From: Desulfobacteraceae bacterium
GTDB lineage: Bacteria > Desulfobacterota > Desulfobacteria > Desulfobacterales > Desulfobacteraceae
Direction: 5' to 3'
Assembly (NCBI GenBank): GCA_024225635.1
Contig: JAAEMK010000787.1
Coordinates: 1-64,000, forward strand
DNA length: 64,000 nt
Positions 61,001 to 64,000 of this stretch are shown in pieces (the first letter of the stretch is position 1; every line of letters starts with the position of its first letter). Below the pieces are notes generated by a model that saw only the letters and a list, made by a program, of their open reading frames with translations, made no database searches and was not told the DNA's origin. Both the position numbers and the translations under genes were made by a program.

Positions 61001-64000
61001 CCCGGGTCGTGAAAGACCTCTCGGGCACGGGGTTCCACCCCAGTTCCATGAAGGCATCCAGGATGTAGCGATGGGTCAGTTCTTTCAGGAACCGGACATG
61101 CCGGGCCCCGTTTGATCCCCGGGGCGGTCCCGGCTCCAGCCGGTTCCTGATTTCCCCGGGCCCGGGCATTGGCGCCCCCTGCCGGAGCAGGCCGGAAGAT
61201 TCCGGATGCCAGGCAACCCCATAGGTCCGGGCTCCGGCATCGGGCACCCCAGGGGCATGGGTGAAACGGGCTTTCCTGAAATTCAATCCCTGAACAGCGG
61301 CCACAGGATGGCCGTCCGGATTATAGATCATGAGATCGGCCGTAAGGATTTCCCTTGCCGGACCGTTGTCCCGGGACGGATCCACCCGGCACCAGAGGGT
61401 GGCGGCAGGCTCGTCAAACATCTCGAAACCATCCATGCCCATGAGAATCAGGCCCTGTTTGCCAGCCGGTTCATTTTCCCCCGCCAATGCCCCGGCGGCG
61501 GTTTGAAAACAGGCATCCATAAGGGCCGGATGAAAAAGACAGCCTTCGCCGGAATCATGTTTCCGGAACTGTGACGGCAGGCAGATCTGCCCCACGGCAC
61601 GGGTGCCCCTGCGTCCAAACTTGGCAAGACCGTTAAACCCGGGCCCCGCCCCCCCGGCAGCCGGGTTTGCCGGGACGGATGTCCCGGGGGCGGTCCCCTG
61701 GTTCAGGAATTCCTTGAATTCACCCACATCCCCATGGGAGGGCCGGGGACCATTTGAGCCGGGCATAAGGATCAACGTCCCATGCTGCTCCCATGTCGCC
61801 TCGCTTTGGTCCCCTTTTTGCCGGTGCACGGTCAATTGACTCTTTCCGCCATCAAGGGGAGTGACAATGGTCTGAATCCGGCAGGGGCCGTCTTCGGGCA
61901 GGATCAAGGGTGTCCGGATCATGAGATCCCTGACCGTTACGGCTGTCTCACCCCACAGGTTTCGGGCCGCGGCCAGGGCAATTTCCAGGAAAGCCGCCGC
62001 CGGTAAAGAGATTCGTCCCCCAACCCGGTGATCTTTGAGGTAGGCGGTATTCCGTGTACCGATCACGGCTGAAAAAATCTTCTCTTTGAGGGGCGTTTCC
62101 AGCCTCGATCCAAGTAAAGGGTGGCCCCCGTTCATCGGACCGGATTCATGGGATACCGGGGTGCCGGTCCTTAGCCAGAACCGTTTACGCTGATAGGGGT
62201 ATGTGGGCAGGGGAATCCGGCGGACGGTGTCCCCTTTATGAAAGGCATCCCAATCGATATGGGCGCCGCCGGCATACATCGCTGCCATGGCATGGTCCAT
62301 GGCCTCCCCGTCAGGAACCCCGGGCGCCAGACTGGCTGCAAACACCGGCAACCTGTCCGGGGTGTCCCCAAGGCATTGCCGGGCCATTGCAATCAGGACC
62401 GGTTTGGGACCAACTTCCAACAGGATATCAACACCTTCCCGGACAAGGCATTCCACGCCCCCGGCAAAGGAAACCGGCCGGCGGACATGGTCCACCCAGT
62501 AACCGGGGGAGGCAATTTCCCCTTCAGCCACGGTTCCGTAAACATTGGAAATGATCTTCTTTCCGGGTTTTTCAAAGGCAATGGTGTCGGCAACGGCTTT
62601 AAAATCCGCCAGCATGGGCTCCATGAGGAACGAATGAAAAGCATGGGACACATTGAGAGGGACGGCCTTGACCTTTTGGGCTTCCATGGCATGGACAAAA
62701 CGCGCCAGGTCATCACGGGGCCCTGATACCACGATGTTTTCAGGCCCGTTATATGCGGCGATATCGAGCCTTGCATCACTGTGCGCAAGCGCAGTTTCCA
62801 CATGCCGGGCATTCCCCAGCACGGCGGCCATCCCACCGCCTGGGGGCAGGTTCTGCATCAGGCGCGCCCGGGCCGCGATCAGCCTGAGGGCATCTTCCAG
62901 GCTGAAAACACCGGCCAGGCAGGCAGCGACATATTCCCCCACACTGTGGCCCATCATGAAATGCGGCAGGATTCCCCGGGCCTCCCACAGCCGGGCAAGG
63001 GCGTATTCCAGGGCAAAGAGCATGGGCTGGGTGTTGACGGTCCGGTTCTGTTCCCCGAAAGACCCGTCATCCGGGAAGAGCAGGTTCAACAGCGGCGCTT
63101 CCATATGTTCCCCCAGGATATCCGCACACCGGTCTAGGGCGGCCCGGAAAACCGGCTCGTCATCATAGAGGCCCCGTCCCATGTTCACATACTGCGCCCC
63201 CTGGCCGGTGAACAGAAACGCAACCCTGGTTCCGGCCTTGGATCCCCTGTAAATTCCCCGGGGGAGAATTCCCCGTGCCTGTCGGGCCGTACTCAGTTTG
63301 GCCGCAAGATCCTGTACGGATTTGCCGCAAACGGCCAGACGATGGTTGAAATGGGTGCGGCCCACATGGCTTGTATGGCAGATATCACCTGGATCAAGCT
63401 CCGGCCGATGGGCCAGGAAATCGGCATAATTTGCGGCCATGCCGGCCAGGGCGGTTTCATTCCCGGCAGACAGGGTCAGCACCCCGCCCTTTTTCCGTTT
63501 ATCAGCCTGCTTCGGCCGGGGGGCCGTAAATTCCTGGACGATCATGTGGGCGTTGGTTCCGCTGAATCCAAAGGAACTCACCCCGGCACAGCGGGGGTGT
63601 TCCGAAACAGGCCATTCCATTCCGTCCGTGGGAATAACGGCAGGCAGGGCTTTGAGGTCGATCAGGGGATTGGGCGCCGTGAAATTCAGGTGGGGCGGAA
63701 TATAATGGTGTTCCATGGCCAGGAGCACCTTGATCAAACCCGCGATTCCGGCAGCCCCCTCGGTATGACCGATGTTGGTTTTCACCGAGCCGATGACAAG
63801 GGGCCTGTCCTTTGGACGATTTTGACCAAACACTTCCAGCAGGGCGTCATATTCAATGGGATCACCCAGGGCCGTGCCGGTACCATGGGCTTCCACATAG
63901 GAGATCTCTTCCGGGGAAAGGCCGGCCCCGGACAGGGCGTCCCGGATCAGGCTGACCTGGGCCAGGCCATTGGGGGCGGTCAGGCCGTTGCTCGCCCCAT
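58026..64000 (-). CDS. PKS module, KS(partial)-AT-DH-cMT-KR-ACP, cut by window edge
   Basis: The reading frame is open to the window end, so the start and the KS active-site Cys lie outside. Visible order: the C-terminal half of KS (SYVEAHGTGTALGD, NIGHTEGAAG), AT (FTGQGAQ near 63215, GHSVGE near 62945, HAFH near 62640, malonyl-type), DH (HRVGGRISLP near 62030, LMDACFQ near 61515), C-methyltransferase (LEIGAGSGGTT near 60605, ANVLHAT), KR (LITGGMGGTG near 59400, NYVAGNAF near 58960), then a hexapeptide repeat and ACP (GMDSLTAME near 58310). No ER is seen. The module should add a malonyl unit, methylate the alpha carbon, reduce and dehydrate. It is the earliest step visible; loading and earlier modules must lie upstream. 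The GTG at 63896 is only a mid-domain codon, not a start. Confidence 0.92.
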   Translation of the reverse strand, partial: GASNGLTAPNGLAQVSLIRDALSGAGLSPEEISYVEAHGTGTALGDPIEYDALLEVFGQNRPKDRPLVIGSVKTNIGHTEGAAGIAGLIKVLLAMEHHYIPPHLNFTAPNPLIDLKALPAVIPTDGMEWPVSEHPRCAGVSSFGFSGTNAHMIVQEFTAPRPKQADKRKKGGVLTLSAGNETALAGMAANYADFLAHRPELDPGDICHTSHVGRTHFNHRLAVCGKSVQDLAAKLSTARQARGILPRGIYRGSKAGTRVAFLFTGQGAQYVNMGRGLYDDEPVFRAALDRCADILGEHMEAPLLNLLFPDDGSFGEQNRTVNTQPMLFALEYALARLWEARGILPHFMMGHSVGEYVAACLAGVFSLEDALRLIAARARLMQNLPPGGGMAAVLGNARHVETALAHSDARLDIAAYNGPENIVVSGPRDDLARFVHAMEAQKVKAVPLNVSHAFHSFLMEPMLADFKAVADTIAFEKPGKKIISNVYGTVAEGEIASPGYWVDHVRRPVSFAGGVECLVREGVDILLEVGPKPVLIAMARQCLGDTPDRLPVFAASLAPGVPDGEAMDHAMAAMYAGGAHIDWDAFHKGDTVRRIPLPTYPYQRKRFWLRTGTPVSHESGPMNGGHPLLGSRLETPLKEKIFSAVIGTRNTAYLKDHRVGGRISLPAAAFLEIALAAARNLWGETAVTVRDLMIRTPLILPEDGPCRIQTIVTPLDGGKSQLTVHRQKGDQSEATWEQHGTLILMPGSNGPRPSHGDVGEFKEFLNQGTAPGTSVPANPAAGGAGPGFNGLAKFGRRGTRAVGQICLPSQFRKHDSGEGCLFHPALMDACFQTAAGALAGENEPAGKQGLILMGMDGFEMFDEPAATLWCRVDPSRDNGPAREILTADLMIYNPDGHPVAAVQGLNFRKARFTHAPGVPDAGARTYGVAWHPESSGLLRQGAPMPGPGEIRNRLEPGPPRGSNGARHVRFLKELTHRYILDAFMELGWNPVPERSFTTRELIGQLNIASRHHRLMERLLEILASGGSLCRRNGGWFTTALEMPPGREETSVDHSEIETELTILKRFAANLAPVLKGDCDPLTLLFPEADLSGVVRLYEQSLAFGPVNQAVGRVFRQIAKQTSRERELGILEIGAGSGGTTAHILPVLEGRSVRYTFTDVTRVFLRQASERFAPYPFVDYRLLDIEKDPLAQGYGAGQADIVLAANVLHATADLSVTLQNVRKLLAPGGILLLVEGAEPTGWIDLIFGVIQGWWNFSDHRRRANSPLMAAARWEEVLKENGFHDPVSITPVPVEEALFPQSVIMAAKGDDQPAGDVREDKSHWLILGGQGSMGKVLARTIRRNGDALTRVDLGDKWDETHGHILLNADDPEHFKRLLERVPEVTHIIHLWGLDATTHEQMDGGELAGHMRLSCGSLLHLVQALAVSPPPGFQGLGIITSGAQPVDSHGPVHPAMAPLWGMADVIQKEHPEFNCRIMDTDPLSGDGDWSCLSAFLTDPGAPPRAAIRKGRVFTPRLAGRSAPLQKMPLPKPDGTVLITGGMGGTGLFLARYLAGKGVRHLVLLGRRGPEPAARRVIDDLTRQGAAITVKTCDVADFQMLSSVFDRIETDLPPLKGVIHTAGVFEDSLLGEHRWERFERVFAAKVRGSWNLHRLTREYELDFFVLFSSAMTLLPNLGMSNYVAGNAFMDVLAHYRRQQDLPAVSIAWGPWDDVGMAAAVGRRRKEQWAAFGLTPLAEHDVLDALDRLVGPADAGAMVHAGVMTLDWKTFARHMSGPVPKFYAGLVSAIAENSAIAENSAIAENSAIAENSAIAENSAMAENSGIAEKSGRADNPATGEKNVATLEKTGAVSLSDMLTGLQADKRPRALVEWLRELVAAIMGFDGADQLDLEEGFFQQGMDSLTAMELRGRLQKELKETLPTTAIFKHPTVVQLKDYIAQRFLDHLIAPATESDGPLGEPDLNGMTREVSKLSEGDLNGSIESELSELERMLNL
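58522..58652 (-). repeat. 18-bp tandem repeat between KR and ACP
   Basis: About seven copies of gccgaattttcagctatg encode the hexapeptide SAIAEN, with the central units identical and the edge units diverged (MAENSG, IAEKSG). It lies in the linker just upstream of the ACP and varies only the linker length. Confidence 0.92.

Noticed and set aside
63896-64000. A PKS start at GTG 63896
   Set aside because: The same frame continues upstream to the window end with conserved KS sequence, so the gene is truncated by the window rather than starting there.

Overview
The window is most of a very large hybrid polyketide/non-ribosomal peptide (PKS/NRPS) biosynthetic locus. The style suggests a Gram-negative, probably deltaproteobacterial (Desulfobacterota-like) host. 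The reasons are lipoproteins and periplasmic binding proteins, a PEP-CTERM surface protein, GC-rich megasynthase genes and AT-richer flanks. This assignment is inference; there is no rRNA or other marker gene in the window.

Layout. (1) 1-1007: AT-rich edge with a secreted PEP-CTERM/DUF4114 protein, probably outside the cluster. (2) 1179-4774, plus strand: type II thioesterase, DUF697 membrane protein and a radical SAM protein. (3) 10693-4816, minus strand: a second DUF697 protein, a lipoprotein alpha/beta-hydrolase, a beta-RFAP-synthase-like GHMP protein, a TrpF-like barrel and AsnB. (4) 64000-11038, minus strand: one tightly packed operon of at least 53 kb, with four-base start/stop overlaps at several junctions. 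It begins beyond the window edge. It encodes five PKS proteins, then a five-gene export/sensing cassette, then two NRPS proteins. The cassette is a SyrD/PvdE-type ABC exporter, an SPFH protein, a lipoprotein with two fused binding-protein domains, and two tandem receptors that join a periplasmic binding protein to a Cys-loop-type ion-channel domain. No tRNA, rRNA, insertion sequence or CRISPR array was seen.

How it may work together (inference). Visible assembly line: [KS]-AT-DH-cMT-KR-ACP | KS-DH-KR-ACP | KS-DH-KR-ACP | KS-AT-DH-KR-ACP-KS-DH-ER-KR-ACP | KS-AT-aminotransferase | T-C-A-T-E-C | A-T-C-A-T-AAR-like. This predicts a methyl-branched polyene or polyenoyl chain made from malonyl units, closed by a beta-amino group in the manner of iturin/mycosubtilin, and extended by three amino acids. 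The first of these is epimerised to D and its A-domain pocket looks Asn-like. The chain is probably released by an unusual terminal domain resembling cyanobacterial acyl-ACP reductase, which would give an aldehyde. Three of the six visible PKS modules have no AT. The two strongest candidates for something undescribed are the AAR-like release domain and the binding-protein/Cys-loop receptor cassette embedded in the megasynthase operon. The beta-RFAP-synthase-like/TrpF-like/AsnB trio, which hints at ribosyl-transfer tailoring, is third.
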